DNA of 64,000 bases from Paenibacillus silvisoli (GCF_030866765.1 NZ_CP133017.1:4508001-4572000); one strand, 5' to 3'; counted from the stretch's first letter, positions 16,787-25,845 are shown. The notes: generated by a model from the letters alone, not told the origin. Numbers and translations: made by a program.

Positions 16787-18496
16787 TTATTCCATACGAA
16801 ATGGAACGAAAATATCGATGCATGCCCCATTCGAGGTGCTGAATAAAAAGGTGCTTTTATTTTGGAAAATCACGTTGCATCTGCGGATGACATTCAAAAT
16901 CCCAACATGCTCTTTGGCGGGATATTGATTATGGTTGGAATCATTGATTACGGCCAGCATTTCGTCCGTGAATCCGGTCCCATTATCCATAATGGTAAGA
17001 TTCACGAACTCTCCGTCATCGGTTTCAAGCAGGCTAGCTTTGATCGAGATGATGAGCTGCTTATGGATGGAAACCGCATGCTTAATGGAGTTCTCGACAA
17101 ACGTCAATATCGAAATCGGCGGGATGTGAAAATTCTTTAAACGCTCATCCACGTTCACTTTGCAAATCAGCTCATGGGACGCGCTCATTTGCTGCAATTG
17201 GATATAGTTCTGCACATTGGAGATCTCATCCGCGAGAGGAACGACCGAATCGTTTTCTTGAAACATATATCTTAAATGCCGCGACAGCAATAGAATCATG
17301 TCCTGGATTTGATCGTACTTCCTCTGCTCCGCGATGCCGAACAAGTTCTTCAGACAGTTCAAGTAGAAATGCGGCTTGATCTGGATCTGCAGAAATTGCA
17401 GCTCGGCCTGCTGCTTCTTCATCTCTTTCTCATAGCTTTCGATTTTCAAGTCTTTGATCTCCGCCATCATGTCATTGAAGGTATTGCTCATCTGCCTGAA
17501 TTCGTTTACCCCGTAGCTCGTGCTCATGACTTCGTCTAGACGCCCGTTTTTAATTTGGTTCATGGTAGCCATCATCCGTGTAAGCGGTTTAAAATACGAT
17601 CGCTCCAGCAGCAAAAACGAGATGAACATGAGGATAATGATGAATACGGAACCGACCAAGAAAGCCACTTGAACCGTATCCAAATAAAACAGAAACCCAC
17701 GGTAAGGCATGATATAAATATAGTGGAGTTTGGATGAAGCTGAATAGTTCTGTACGACAAAATAGTTCTGAGAGCTGCCCGAAATATAATGACCGTCGCT
17801 ATTCTTCGAGATGGCAATCCCCTTCCGCTTCATCAGGTCGATCGAAGTTAGCGGAACGCCGTCTTGATCGGCGAACACGAAAAAGCTGTTATCGTTATTT
17901 TCGCTGAAATGCTGCGGCACGACCACATTATTGAAATCGATCATGCTGATGGCGTAGGTATCGCGATTTCCTACAATTCGAAATAAATAATAGCTGCCGT
18001 CAATCTCATGCGCGAACCATCCCCAGGACCTATAGTTGTCATCCGTCTGAACAATCGTTTTCAAATAACCTTCCGCGCCCTGACGGATGTTATGGGAATA
18101 GTTTTGGCTGTACGTTTTGTAGAACAGATCGTTCTTTTTCGAATAAATGAACATGCCTCCGATATTTTCGTTCGTCTGAAAATACCCCTGGTATTTGCTC
18201 ATGATGTCTTGCGCGTACAGCTGTAACGATAGCGGGTCCTGTTTGAACATTAATTTCAGGAAGCTGTAATCGTTCGACGCGAGGTTCGACATGAACATTT
18301 CGGCATTGTTCAGATTTTTCTCGAATGCGCTTTGATAGAGCAGAATCGAATTTCGATTCGTTTGCTCAATCTTGTTGTTGAGTACATGGACGACATAGAA
18401 ATTATATATCGTTAGCAGCAGTACGAGCGGAATAACGAAAATCATCATAATCCATACAACTTGCTTTTTCGAAGTGAAATTCAATCTATTTTTCAC
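16787..18496 (-). CDS. Sensor histidine kinase (YesM-like)
   Basis: 569 residues, GTG start at 18496 behind GGGGA. The first membrane helix is about 14-35, then an extracellular sensor domain to about 275, a second helix about 277-300, a HAMP linker (PLTRMMATMNQIKNGRLDEV), the His motif QIKPHFYLNCL near residue 375 (family usual HFLFNTL) and an ATPase domain with N box FVENSIKHA, G1 DNGTGF and G2 VGILNV. It would sense an extracellular sugar-related cue and phosphorylate the AraC-type regulator encoded next to it. Confidence 0.92.
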   Translation of the reverse strand: MKNRLNFTSKKQVVWIMMIFVIPLVLLLTIYNFYVVHVLNNKIEQTNRNSILLYQSAFEKNLNNAEMFMSNLASNDYSFLKLMFKQDPLSLQLYAQDIMSKYQGYFQTNENIGGMFIYSKKNDLFYKTYSQNYSHNIRQGAEGYLKTIVQTDDNYRSWGWFAHEIDGSYYLFRIVGNRDTYAISMIDFNNVVVPQHFSENNDNSFFVFADQDGVPLTSIDLMKRKGIAISKNSDGHYISGSSQNYFVVQNYSASSKLHYIYIMPYRGFLFYLDTVQVAFLVGSVFIIILMFISFLLLERSYFKPLTRMMATMNQIKNGRLDEVMSTSYGVNEFRQMSNTFNDMMAEIKDLKIESYEKEMKKQQAELQFLQIQIKPHFYLNCLKNLFGIAEQRKYDQIQDMILLLSRHLRYMFQENDSVVPLADEISNVQNYIQLQQMSASHELICKVNVDERLKNFHIPPISILTFVENSIKHAVSIHKQLIISIKASLLETDDGEFVNLTIMDNGTGFTDEMLAVINDSNHNQYPAKEHVGILNVIRRCNVIFQNKSTFLFSTSNGACIDIFVPFRME

Positions 18497-18623
18497 GTGA
18501 TCGTCCCCATCTTCTGTCCATTTTATCTATCATGAGTGACTTGCGAGGGAGGTGTCAAGGTAGTTTCATTGAATAGTTTACCAATTAGTGGGATCTAGTT
18601 CGAAATAACACTGCTTGTGTTGG

Positions 18624-18690
18624 CTAACGGTTGCCACAGAGGCTATTTCGTCAAAAAGTCGCCTTTTGAACCGCTAACGGTTGCCAAGGG
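18624..18690. repeat. Half copy of the 50-bp-step repeat element (CTAACGGTTG type)
   Basis: CTAACGGTTGCCA occurs at 18624 and again at 18674, exactly 50 bases apart. The first is followed by CAGAGGCTATTTCG as in copy 1 at 11228. The second is cut off after GCCAAGGG, and the two inverted arms are missing, which suggests a truncated copy. Confidence 0.75.
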
Positions 18691-18722
18691 ATCCTTGTTA
18701 ATCAGCGCACCTCAGCAAACAC

Positions 18723-18753
18723 AAAAAACACGTCAACAACTGGCGTGTTTTTT
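18723..18753. terminator. Orphan rho-independent terminator-like hairpin
   Basis: AAAAAACACG.CA / TGGCGTGTTTTTT hairpin. No intact gene ends next to it; it may be a relic of a lost gene between 18690 and 19110. Confidence 0.6.
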
Positions 18754-19110
18754 ATGTCTCTTTCATAAATAATACTAATAATTGTCATGTTGTCTTTTTC
18801 AGAGATGGTGTAAAACACCGAGCGCTTGTCGACAACTAGTCGAATACACCTACAACAACCCCGCCTCCCCCATCCAAACAAACACTAAATAAGTCTCACA
18901 AATCCACCCCATATTCCATGCCTACAAGTGCCTACCGATGTGCTTTCGCATAGAATTCTCCCCATGATAAGCATTTTGTGTCTTCGAAGACTTCCATCTT
19001 TATGCAAATTTATCCTCCGATCATAGAAATATAGCCCTACCCATAATTTACTAATAATTTTATTCTGGAAATAGATACATAACCCATTCCTATTAGGAGG
19101 TTCCACTATC

Positions 19111-20433
19111 ATGAAGAAGAAAAGTCTTCTCGTCTCATCGCTCGGCATGGTCCTTGCAGCGACAACTGTCCTAAGTACGGTTGGCGCAGCGACAAAAACC
19201 GATACCATCGTGATCAGACATACGCAATTGGGCGAGGCGAAGCAACATCGTCTTAATATTCTAAATGATGTTTTGAAAAGGGTGGCAAAAGAAGTTCCAG
19301 GCGTTAAATACAAGCTGGACGGCGTAGATTCGGACGTAAACCGTAAAGAGAAATTGCGTTCCGAGATGGTCGTGAACAGAGCTCCCGCGATATTCGATCT
19401 ATTCGGCGGAGCAGACACGCAATTGTACGTTGAAGCAAACCGGCTGTTGGATCTTACGCCGATTCTGAAAGAGCTTGGCTTGTCGAACAAGTTTATTTCG
19501 TTGGACGAATTCAAAGTCAACGGAAAAGTATACGGTTTGCCTATAGGCGGCTACCAAGAAGGATATTTCTACAACAAAGAATACTTTAAAGCCAAAGGTC
19601 TCAAAGTTCCGAAAACATTGAGCGAGCTTGAGAAATTAGCCGATACGATCAAGAAAGACGGGAAAACGCCTTTTGCTCAAGCTTCCAAAGCTGCATGGGT
19701 GCCGCTAATGACTGCCAATACGCTGTGGTCCCGTTATGCAGGTCCGGAAATTACGAACGGTTTCGCAACCGGTAAAACGAAGTGGAACAGCGCTCCAATG
19801 GTGCAAGCTTTTACAAAGTACCAAGAGTGGGTGAAGAAAGGCTACTTTAAACAAGGCGAGCTCGGTTTGGATTACGCCGAACAGCGCAACCAACTCATCC
19901 GCGGCGAAGCGATCATGATGTATGACGGCTCGTGGGCATCCAGCGTATTCGCGGATCCTAAACAAGCCGGGGATCTAACGAACAAAGTAGGTTACTTCCC
20001 ATTGCCATCGGTAGCTGGCGGCAAAGGCAGCCAAACTGCCGTAAACGGCGGCTTCTCCAACGGGTACGGTTTCTCCGCGAAAGTGAAAAACGACAAAAAG
20101 CAATTAGCATTCGTCAAGTCGTTCATTAAGAACATGTACAATGACGAAATGCAAATTCGCGGACTCGAAGCGGACGGCGTCCTGCCTTCCATGAAAGTAA
20201 ACAGCACGAAATTGGCTAATGCGAAAGCATCCGCTCTGGTTAAAGAAATCATTGAAGTAGGCAACAAAGCAAGCGGCGCATTCCCTGCATTCGATTCGCT
20301 GGTTCAACCTGACGTAAATACGGCGCTCAGCGAAGGCATTCAAAAACTGATCGCCGGCAAAGTGACGCCTAAGGCCATGCTGGACAGCGTTCAAAAAGCG
20401 CAGAATACGGCAAACAGCGACGACGACTTCTAA
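19111..20433 (+). CDS. Sugar ABC transporter substrate-binding protein without lipobox
   Basis: 440 residues behind TAGGAGGTTCC. The N-terminus is a classic signal peptide (MKKKSLLVSSLGMVL... ending VGAA) but has no Cys, so the mature protein would be released by signal peptidase I rather than lipid-anchored. The rest is a family-1 sugar-binding fold (GKVYGLPIGGYQEGYFYNKEYF; C-terminal LIAGKVTPKAMLDSVQ). Two MsmF/MsmG-type permease genes follow on the same strand, but a terminator stands between, which should make this protein more abundant than the permeases. Confidence 0.88.
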   Translation: MKKKSLLVSSLGMVLAATTVLSTVGAATKTDTIVIRHTQLGEAKQHRLNILNDVLKRVAKEVPGVKYKLDGVDSDVNRKEKLRSEMVVNRAPAIFDLFGGADTQLYVEANRLLDLTPILKELGLSNKFISLDEFKVNGKVYGLPIGGYQEGYFYNKEYFKAKGLKVPKTLSELEKLADTIKKDGKTPFAQASKAAWVPLMTANTLWSRYAGPEITNGFATGKTKWNSAPMVQAFTKYQEWVKKGYFKQGELGLDYAEQRNQLIRGEAIMMYDGSWASSVFADPKQAGDLTNKVGYFPLPSVAGGKGSQTAVNGGFSNGYGFSAKVKNDKKQLAFVKSFIKNMYNDEMQIRGLEADGVLPSMKVNSTKLANAKASALVKEIIEVGNKASGAFPAFDSLVQPDVNTALSEGIQKLIAGKVTPKAMLDSVQKAQNTANSDDDF

Positions 20434-20447
20434 TTGATGATAAGGAT

Positions 20448-20487
20448 AAAAAAATACCACCCTCCTCAGAGTGGGTGGTATTTTTTT
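20448..20487 (+). terminator. Intra-operon terminator/attenuator
   Basis: ATACCACCC / GGGTGGTAT stem with A and T runs directly after the binding-protein stop and 48 bases before the permease start. It should allow only partial read-through. Confidence 0.88.
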
Positions 20488-20534
20488 ATAACAACGCTGC
20501 AACCAGCAAACGTCTGATGATCCCGGAGGAACCG

Positions 20535-21416
20535 ATGAATAAAACATTAAGAAACCCATGGACATACGTCCTGTTTTTGCTGCCCCTCCTTCTGCTCTAT
20601 GTCATGTTTTTCATTTATCCGATGATTTCCGCCTTCACTACGGGTTTTATGAAATGGAACGGTCTGACCGAACCGCGGTTTAATGGGTTGACAAACTTTG
20701 AGCATGCGTTTGGAGACGATAAATTTTGGGCTTCCGTCCTCAATAACGGTAAATTCATTCTCTTCTCGGTGTTCGTGCAAGTTCCGGTGATTATCTTTTT
20801 CTCGCTCTTAATCAGCAACGTCAAAAAACTCAAAGGTTTATATAAAACGGCCGTATTTATCCCTTCCGTCATGTCGACCGCGGTGATCGGAATTCTGTGG
20901 AGTTTTATCTACGAGCCGGATATCGGCTTGTTCAATCTCATTTTGACCAAACTTGGATTGCAGCCCGTCATGTGGTTATCCGACTCCCATTGGGCCATGT
21001 TTTCGATCCTGATCACCAATGCCTGGCAGTGGACGGGATTCTATATCGTAATGGTCCTTGCTGCCATATTGGCAATTCCAAAGGAAATCGATGAAGCCGC
21101 AATCGTCGATGGAGCCAGCGCATATACGCGCGCAACCCGAATTACGGTGCCGCTTATTATGCCGATCATCTCCGTCGTGATCATGCTATCCATCGCAGGA
21201 GCGATGAAAGCGGCCGATATTATCATCGTAATGACGGATGGCGGCCCGGGCGGGATCACGGATGTCATGGCCACCTATTTAATTAAATACGGGATCACGA
21301 ACGCGAAATACGGGTATGGCAACTCCATTGGGGTGCTGATTTTCGTTTTCTCTCTCATTCTTACAGCCTTGTACCAATTTTTAATAGCCAGAAGAGTCGA
21401 AAGGGTCGAATACTAA
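20535..21416 (+). CDS. Sugar ABC transporter permease (MalF/UgpA/MsmF type)
   Basis: 293 residues from the ATG at 20535, preceded by CGGAGGAACCG; an in-frame start further up would lie inside the terminator. Six membrane helices. The ATPase-contact loop is EIDEAAIVDGASAYTRATRITVPLIMP, and the conserved TDGGPGGITDVMATYL segment is near the C-terminus. It forms the channel with the next gene product and overlaps its start by one base (TAATG), so translation is coupled. The energising ATPase is not in the cluster. Confidence 0.92.
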   Translation: MNKTLRNPWTYVLFLLPLLLLYVMFFIYPMISAFTTGFMKWNGLTEPRFNGLTNFEHAFGDDKFWASVLNNGKFILFSVFVQVPVIIFFSLLISNVKKLKGLYKTAVFIPSVMSTAVIGILWSFIYEPDIGLFNLILTKLGLQPVMWLSDSHWAMFSILITNAWQWTGFYIVMVLAAILAIPKEIDEAAIVDGASAYTRATRITVPLIMPIISVVIMLSIAGAMKAADIIIVMTDGGPGGITDVMATYLIKYGITNAKYGYGNSIGVLIFVFSLILTALYQFLIARRVERVEY

Positions 21417-22270
21417 TGACGATGACGCTAAGATCCGTGAAAAAAAGTATCCCCCACATTCTCTTAATCGGTTATTTAATCGCGACTCTCTACCCGTTCC
21501 TGTTCGTCCTCTTCTCGTCCATTAAGTCGGATAATCAGGCGATTGCGAGTAATCCGTTCGGTTTCCCTTCTTCGTTTCATTTTGAAAATTATTATGAAGC
21601 TTGGGTGAATGCGAAAATCAGCGTTTACTTTTTAAATAGCTTATATATCTCAACGCTTTGCTCGATTGCGACGATTATTTTCTCGTCCATGGGAGCCTTC
21701 GCGATTACGCGGATGCGTTATTTGAAAATGAGCAAAGGCTTGTACCAATTCATCCTGATCGGCTTGCTCATTCCGGGTAACGCTTTGCTGCTGCCGATTT
21801 TCATCATGCTGAACAAAATGGAAGTTTTCGGTCAACCGATCTTGGGTACCCATATGGCGCTGATCCTTCCTTACACCGCGGGGGCTATTCCGTTTACGGT
21901 AATCATCTTGTCGGCGTTCATGCGATCGATTCCGGGCGAAATCGAAGAAGCCTCCGTCATGGATGGTTTGAGCGCAAAGGGTATTTTCGCAAAAATCATT
22001 TTACCCATTACTGTTCCGGCATTGGTAACCGTCTTTATCATCAACTTCATCGGAAACTGGAACGAGTTTATATTGGCGAACTTCTTCATCTCCACGGATG
22101 AATTGCGCACGCTGCCGGTCGGAATGGTCGGCTTCCGCGATATTTACAATACGAACTACGCCCAAATGTCGGCGGGAATCGTGTTCAGCATCCTTCCGGT
22201 CATGATTATCTACGCGGTCCTGCAAAAACAGATCATAGAAGGCTTGACCGCCGGTGGCGTTAAAGGCTGA
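21416..22270 (+). CDS. Sugar ABC transporter permease (MalG/UgpE/MsmG type)
   Basis: 284 residues. The start codon shares an A with the stop of the upstream permease. Six membrane helices, an ATPase-contact loop EIEEASVMDGLSAKGIFAKIILPI, and the C-terminal LQKQIIEGLTAGGVKG typical of MalG/MsmG proteins. It completes a three-gene sugar importer with the genes at 19111 and 20535 and is followed by a strong terminator. Substrate unknown. Confidence 0.92.
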   Translation: MTMTLRSVKKSIPHILLIGYLIATLYPFLFVLFSSIKSDNQAIASNPFGFPSSFHFENYYEAWVNAKISVYFLNSLYISTLCSIATIIFSSMGAFAITRMRYLKMSKGLYQFILIGLLIPGNALLLPIFIMLNKMEVFGQPILGTHMALILPYTAGAIPFTVIILSAFMRSIPGEIEEASVMDGLSAKGIFAKIILPITVPALVTVFIINFIGNWNEFILANFFISTDELRTLPVGMVGFRDIYNTNYAQMSAGIVFSILPVMIIYAVLQKQIIEGLTAGGVKG

Positions 22271-22279
22271 TTAACGCAC

Positions 22280-22315
22280 AAAAAGTCGCCATCCCTATAC
22301 GGATGGCGACTTTTT
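22280..22315 (+). terminator. Terminator of the MsmEFG-type operon
   Basis: AAAAAGTCGCCATCC / GGATGGCGACTTTTT with a short CTATAC loop, 10 bases after the permease stop. Confidence 0.93.
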
Positions 22316-22564
22316 CGTGTCAATGATAGATATCTTGATTAATTCGAGCTCGAATTTACCAAGGTAATAGGACTCGCATCGCTCGTCTATCTATCATGGG
22401 ATGTCCGAATCTTTTTGATTGAAGTTTTAGCGGTGGATTCAGACGCCGTGCTCCTCCGCTTACGTTCCGTCCGCGCGGGCGAACCCATAGGGGTTCATCT
22501 CCCCCTCGACATTCCACCAAATAAAAAACGCAACCCTTTAAAAGGTTGCATTGAAATTCTTATT

Positions 22565-22583
22565 TGGTGGAGCCAAGGGGGAT
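22565..22583 (-). pseudogene. tRNA-Ala 3'-end remnant
   Basis: Nineteen bases identical to the last part (CCA, acceptor strand, start of the T stem) of the tRNA gene at 22781-22856. The rest of the tRNA is absent. It may be a recombination footprint or an old attachment-site duplication. Confidence 0.7.
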
Positions 22584-22732
22584 ATGACTCGCCATAGCTC
22601 GTCTATCTATCATGGGATGTCCGAATCTTTTTGATTGAAGTTTTAGCGGTAGATTCAGACGCCGTGCTCCTCCACTTACGTTCCGTCCGCGCGGGCGAAC
22701 CCATAGGGGTTCATCTCCCCCTCGACATTCCA

Positions 22733-22764
22733 CCAAATAAAAAACGCAACCCTTTAAAAGGTTG
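22733..22764 (-). terminator. Terminator of the tRNA-Ala gene
   Basis: ACGCAACC / GGTTGCGT hairpin with a run of A on the left (T on the minus-strand transcript), about 16 bases after the tRNA 3' end. A near-identical hairpin is in the duplicate at about 22517-22548. Confidence 0.75.
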
Positions 22765-22780
22765 CGTTGAAATTCTTATT

Positions 22781-22856
<76 letters not shown>

Positions 22857-22878
22857 GTGCGAAGTGTTCACTTCATGG

Positions 22879-22908
22879 ATTATAGCACGCTGGCGAGAGT
22901 TTAAGCAA
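22879..22908 (-). promoter_or_regulatory. Promoter of tRNA-Ala
   Basis: On the minus strand: -35 TTGCTT, 18-base spacer, perfect -10 TATAAT, ending 22 bases before the tRNA 5' end. Confidence 0.8.
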
Positions 22909-22936
22909 GCCTAATTTCCAAGCTTCAGCCCGCTGC

Positions 22937-24310
22937 CTACGGATGGAGCACAGTCAAGTAAACCGTGAGCACAACGGCCATCGCTGCGGCGAATTTGTAA
23001 TTCGGTGACGCCAGTTCAAACACCGATTTTTTGAACAAACCGGCAAGCAGGTTGTTCACGGCCGAAGCCGGTGAAATCGGGTTGGACATCCCCCAGCTGC
23101 CGAGCAGCAGGACAGCAAAATAGACCGGGCTAATATGCACGTCCAGCGGGTTAATCCCATTGGCGAGTACGGTAACGAACACGATTGGGTGCAAACCGAT
23201 AATCGATGTCGCTATAAGCAGCACAATGACAAATACGGTGAAGCTCACATCGATCGGAAACGGCAGCGGTCCGAGCAGCTTCGGAACGTATTCGCCGAAT
23301 CCGGCCGCACCGACGGAGCCGCTAAAGAAGCCGGCTGCCAGAAACAGGGTAATCTCTTTTTTCAATGCAGGCAGCGTCACCGTGGCATGATTGACGAGAC
23401 CTTTGCGATAAGCGCCTATGTCCCTCTTCGCCCAACACCACAACAGCGGAAACGCGACAGCCGCCATGCAGGTTATGATCGTCATCGGCAGCGCGACCAA
23501 ACGCTCCAGCAGCAAAATCGCAACGATCGCGGTTGCCAGATAGAGTCCGAGGCCGACGGGGAATCCAGATTTCCCTTCCGGTCCCGCTTCTACCGCCACC
23601 GTAGCCTCCCCACTGCTACCTTCAATCTTTGTACCTCGCAGCTCCCGCCAATCGATGGCGAGACTCACGAGGAGGCTGAGCACGGCTAACCCGAGCAAGT
23701 ACGGCAGCATCGCGGACCAATCGAGCCCAAGCGCAGAAGTGACAAGCGCCATAGCGGCAAAATAAGGCGACCAGAAGATCGCCCCCGCGAATCCGCGATT
23801 GAGTGCGCCTGCAAGCAGCTTCGCCATATCCGGCCGCGGCTTTACGAAAGCCAAATGATAGACGACCGGAATCGAGCCCACATTAATGAACACGCCCATT
23901 ATTTGCGTCAACGCCTGCGTCCCCAGAAACATAACCGTCCGGTTTTGCGCTCGCGCCTCATAGAATCGCTTCAAGGCGTCCACATATTCGGGAAGACGGA
24001 CGGGTATGCCAAAGAGCGGTGCGAATACAAAGAGCGTTACAATCGTCGCGTTAATGCCCGCTGCATCGAACCACACGCTTAGATCCGCTTGCTGTACGAG
24101 CAGAAGAACAGCCCCGCCAACGACAAAAGCTCCCGTCAACAGCAGGTTGATCCCTTTTAATTGCGGCAGCAGCAGCGCGATGGCGAGGAACACCAAGCCT
24201 CCAAGCACCCAATTCAGCAGCTCCCAATGCGTCAGCTGCGCGACAATATAGACGGCGGCAAGCGCAAATATGACCGTCCGTTCCGCTGCAGCTCCATATG
24301 CTGCTTTCAT
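22937..24310 (-). CDS. Multi-pass membrane protein, putative transporter
   Basis: 457 residues, about 11-12 hydrophobic segments, no signal peptide. Two similar halves are separated by a charged loop (about 215-245, rich in Glu/Lys/Gly). Segments such as LIATSIIGLHPIVFVTVLANG and GSWGMSNPISPASAVNNLLAGL, with Pro/Ser/Asn-rich breaks, resemble ion-transporter-superfamily permeases that have paired re-entrant loops (TRAP large subunit, ArsB/NhaD, C4-dicarboxylate types). I cannot assign a substrate. It lies 23 bases after the dioxygenase gene on the same strand and may be its co-transcribed partner. Confidence 0.65.
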   Translation of the reverse strand: MKAAYGAAAERTVIFALAAVYIVAQLTHWELLNWVLGGLVFLAIALLLPQLKGINLLLTGAFVVGGAVLLLVQQADLSVWFDAAGINATIVTLFVFAPLFGIPVRLPEYVDALKRFYEARAQNRTVMFLGTQALTQIMGVFINVGSIPVVYHLAFVKPRPDMAKLLAGALNRGFAGAIFWSPYFAAMALVTSALGLDWSAMLPYLLGLAVLSLLVSLAIDWRELRGTKIEGSSGEATVAVEAGPEGKSGFPVGLGLYLATAIVAILLLERLVALPMTIITCMAAVAFPLLWCWAKRDIGAYRKGLVNHATVTLPALKKEITLFLAAGFFSGSVGAAGFGEYVPKLLGPLPFPIDVSFTVFVIVLLIATSIIGLHPIVFVTVLANGINPLDVHISPVYFAVLLLGSWGMSNPISPASAVNNLLAGLFKKSVFELASPNYKFAAAMAVVLTVYLTVLHP

Positions 24311-24333
24311 TGAGCCAGACCTTCTCTCCTCGA

Positions 24334-25107
24334 TTAGTTAAACTGCCAGCAGCTTAAGCTTAAGCTGCCCATTTGATAGCTGCGGTGCAGCAGCTTAGCC
24401 TGCCGGGTCTCATCTCCCGCGCCCATAGCTAGCAGCAGCGGTATGAAATGCTCGTTTGTCGGGACGGATTCGCGGGCATACGGAGCCTGCTGCTCGTAGT
24501 CGAACAAAGCGGCTGTATCCCATTGCTCCAGCTTCTCCTGCAGCCACTGGTCAAAGGCAACCGCCCACTCATCGGCCTTATCCCCTGCATGCCAATTGAG
24601 TCTGCGCAGGTTATGCACGGTGCCGCCGCTGCCAATAATCATTACATCCTGTTCCCGAAGCTCGGCTAACGCTTTTCCTATATTATACTGCTGTTCGTTG
24701 GTCAAGTAACGGTTTACGGACAACGCGATAACCGGAATGTCGGCATCGGGGTAGAGAAGCTTGAGAACGGCCCACGCCCCGTGATCGAGGCCTCTCGTCT
24801 CGTTCGACTTGCTTGGAATGCCATGCTTGGCAAACAGAGCCTGGACGCGTTCGCTCAGCCCACGATCGCCGTGAGCGGGATAGGTCAATGTATACAGCTC
24901 GTCTTGAAACCCCGAGAAATCATAGATCGTATCGTAGGTTTTGACGTCGCTGACAGCTTGAACGCTATCTTCCCAATGAGCGGAAAACAGAACGATCGCT
25001 TTAGGCTTCGGCGTGTCCGCGGCGAATTGCTTCAAAAAATCGGTATAGGCATGACGTTCCAAAACAAGCGACGGCGCGCCATGGGCGAAAAAGTAAGAGG
25101 GCATCAT
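24334..25107 (-). CDS. LigB-type extradiol ring-cleavage dioxygenase (DOPA dioxygenase family)
   Basis: 257 residues, full length for the YgiD/4,5-DOPA-dioxygenase branch of the class III extradiol dioxygenases. Conserved metal/substrate positions are seen in YFFAHGAPSLV (N-terminus), VLFSAHWE, ETRGLDHGAWAVLKLLYPDADIPVIALSVN and IIGSGGTVHNL. These enzymes open catechol-type rings with Fe or Zn in the cytoplasm; the substrate here is unknown. It is divergent from an XRE-cupin regulator across an AT-rich region with a long inverted repeat, so that regulator probably controls it. Confidence 0.88.
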   Translation of the reverse strand: MMPSYFFAHGAPSLVLERHAYTDFLKQFAADTPKPKAIVLFSAHWEDSVQAVSDVKTYDTIYDFSGFQDELYTLTYPAHGDRGLSERVQALFAKHGIPSKSNETRGLDHGAWAVLKLLYPDADIPVIALSVNRYLTNEQQYNIGKALAELREQDVMIIGSGGTVHNLRRLNWHAGDKADEWAVAFDQWLQEKLEQWDTAALFDYEQQAPYARESVPTNEHFIPLLLAMGAGDETRQAKLLHRSYQMGSLSLSCWQFN

Positions 25108-25130
25108 ATGATCAATCGCTCCTTATCGAA

Positions 25131-25244
25131 ATAATATTAGTAATAACAAATTATATTTTGTGTAACTAATGTAGTTTATTTAGGGCTGGTCTGTCAACAA
25201 TAAAATTGTTAATATAAAACTAAGTTTTGTATTACTAATATTAT
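25131..25244. promoter_or_regulatory. Divergent promoter region with 20-bp inverted repeat (likely regulator binding sites)
   Basis: ATAATATTAGTAATAACAAA at 25131-25150 is mirrored by TTTTGTATTACTAATATTAT at 25225-25244, one next to each gene start. Further AT-rich half-matches lie between. The arrangement fits binding of the XRE-cupin protein near both promoters. Confidence 0.6.
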
Positions 25245-25262
25245 CGTAAGGGTGACGAACAT

Positions 25263-25823
25263 ATGGATATCGGCTCCTCCATCAGAGCGATCCGCAAGCG
25301 CAAGCACATCACCATCGCGCAAATTTGCGAAGAAACCGGCTTGTCCCAAGGCTTCTTGAGCCAAGTGGAAACGAATAAGACGTCTCCCTCCATCGCGACG
25401 CTGGAGAGCATCGCGCGGGCGTTGAAGGTTCCTCTCGCCTACTTGCTGCTTCAGAAGGAGGACCGGATGAACATCATACGCAAGGACGCCAGAGCTCAGA
25501 CGACCAGCGGCCCCGGCCGCCTGAAGGTCGAGCATTTGAGCCGCACGGATAAGGTGCGCACGGTTATCGTCGAAATGCCCCCAGGCAGCTCCACCGGCGA
25601 TGAGCCGCACGCCCATGAAGGCGAGGAAGTCCACGTCGTCCTCAAAGGACGCATCTATGCCGAGCAAGGCGAGGATGCCGCTGAATTCGAGGAAGGAGAC
25701 TCCTTTAGCTGGAATGCCTGCATTCCCCATCTCGTCCGAAACATCGGCAATGAGATCGCCGTCATTCTGATCTCCATCTTCGCGGAGTCGGAGTCTTCGG
25801 ATTACCCTCAAACCTTAGTGTGA
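25263..25823 (+). CDS. XRE-family transcriptional regulator with C-terminal cupin domain
   Basis: 186 residues. The N-terminal helix-turn-helix spans about 6-62 (SIRAIRKRKHITIAQICEETGLSQGFLSQVE) and the C-terminal cupin sensor about 105-178 (EMPPGSSTGDEPHAHEGEEVHVVLKGRI, then EGDSFSWNACIPHLVRNIG). In this family the cupin binds a small effector or metal. It is divergent from the LigB-type dioxygenase gene and likely regulates that gene and itself. Confidence 0.92.
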   Translation: MDIGSSIRAIRKRKHITIAQICEETGLSQGFLSQVETNKTSPSIATLESIARALKVPLAYLLLQKEDRMNIIRKDARAQTTSGPGRLKVEHLSRTDKVRTVIVEMPPGSSTGDEPHAHEGEEVHVVLKGRIYAEQGEDAAEFEEGDSFSWNACIPHLVRNIGNEIAVILISIFAESESSDYPQTLV

Positions 25824-25845
25824 CGGTTCCAAGGGAAAATATGAG

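Larger units (their letters stand above)
18497..19110. other. 614-bp divergent intergenic region
   Basis: Lies between the kinase gene (leftward) and the next binding-protein gene (rightward). It holds half of the nested repeat element (18624-18690), a hairpin terminator (18723-18753) with no gene to serve, and AT-rich sequence before the binding-protein gene. No convincing intact gene is seen. Confidence 0.6.

Noticed and set aside
18826-18890. Reading frame ..RQLVEYTYNNPASPIQ.. near 18830-18890 looked like the end of an IS3-type transposase
   Set aside because: Too short and only vaguely similar; no inverted repeats or upstream transposase sequence were found.
18885-19520. Minus-strand open frame of ~210 codons over the start of the sugar-binding gene
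   Set aside because: It overlaps a well-supported gene with a strong ribosome site and has no family resemblance.
22341-22356. AATTCGAGCTCGAATT resembles part of a cloning polylinker (vector contamination)
   Set aside because: Flanking bases do not continue any polylinker I know, and the palindrome is short. Chance is more likely.
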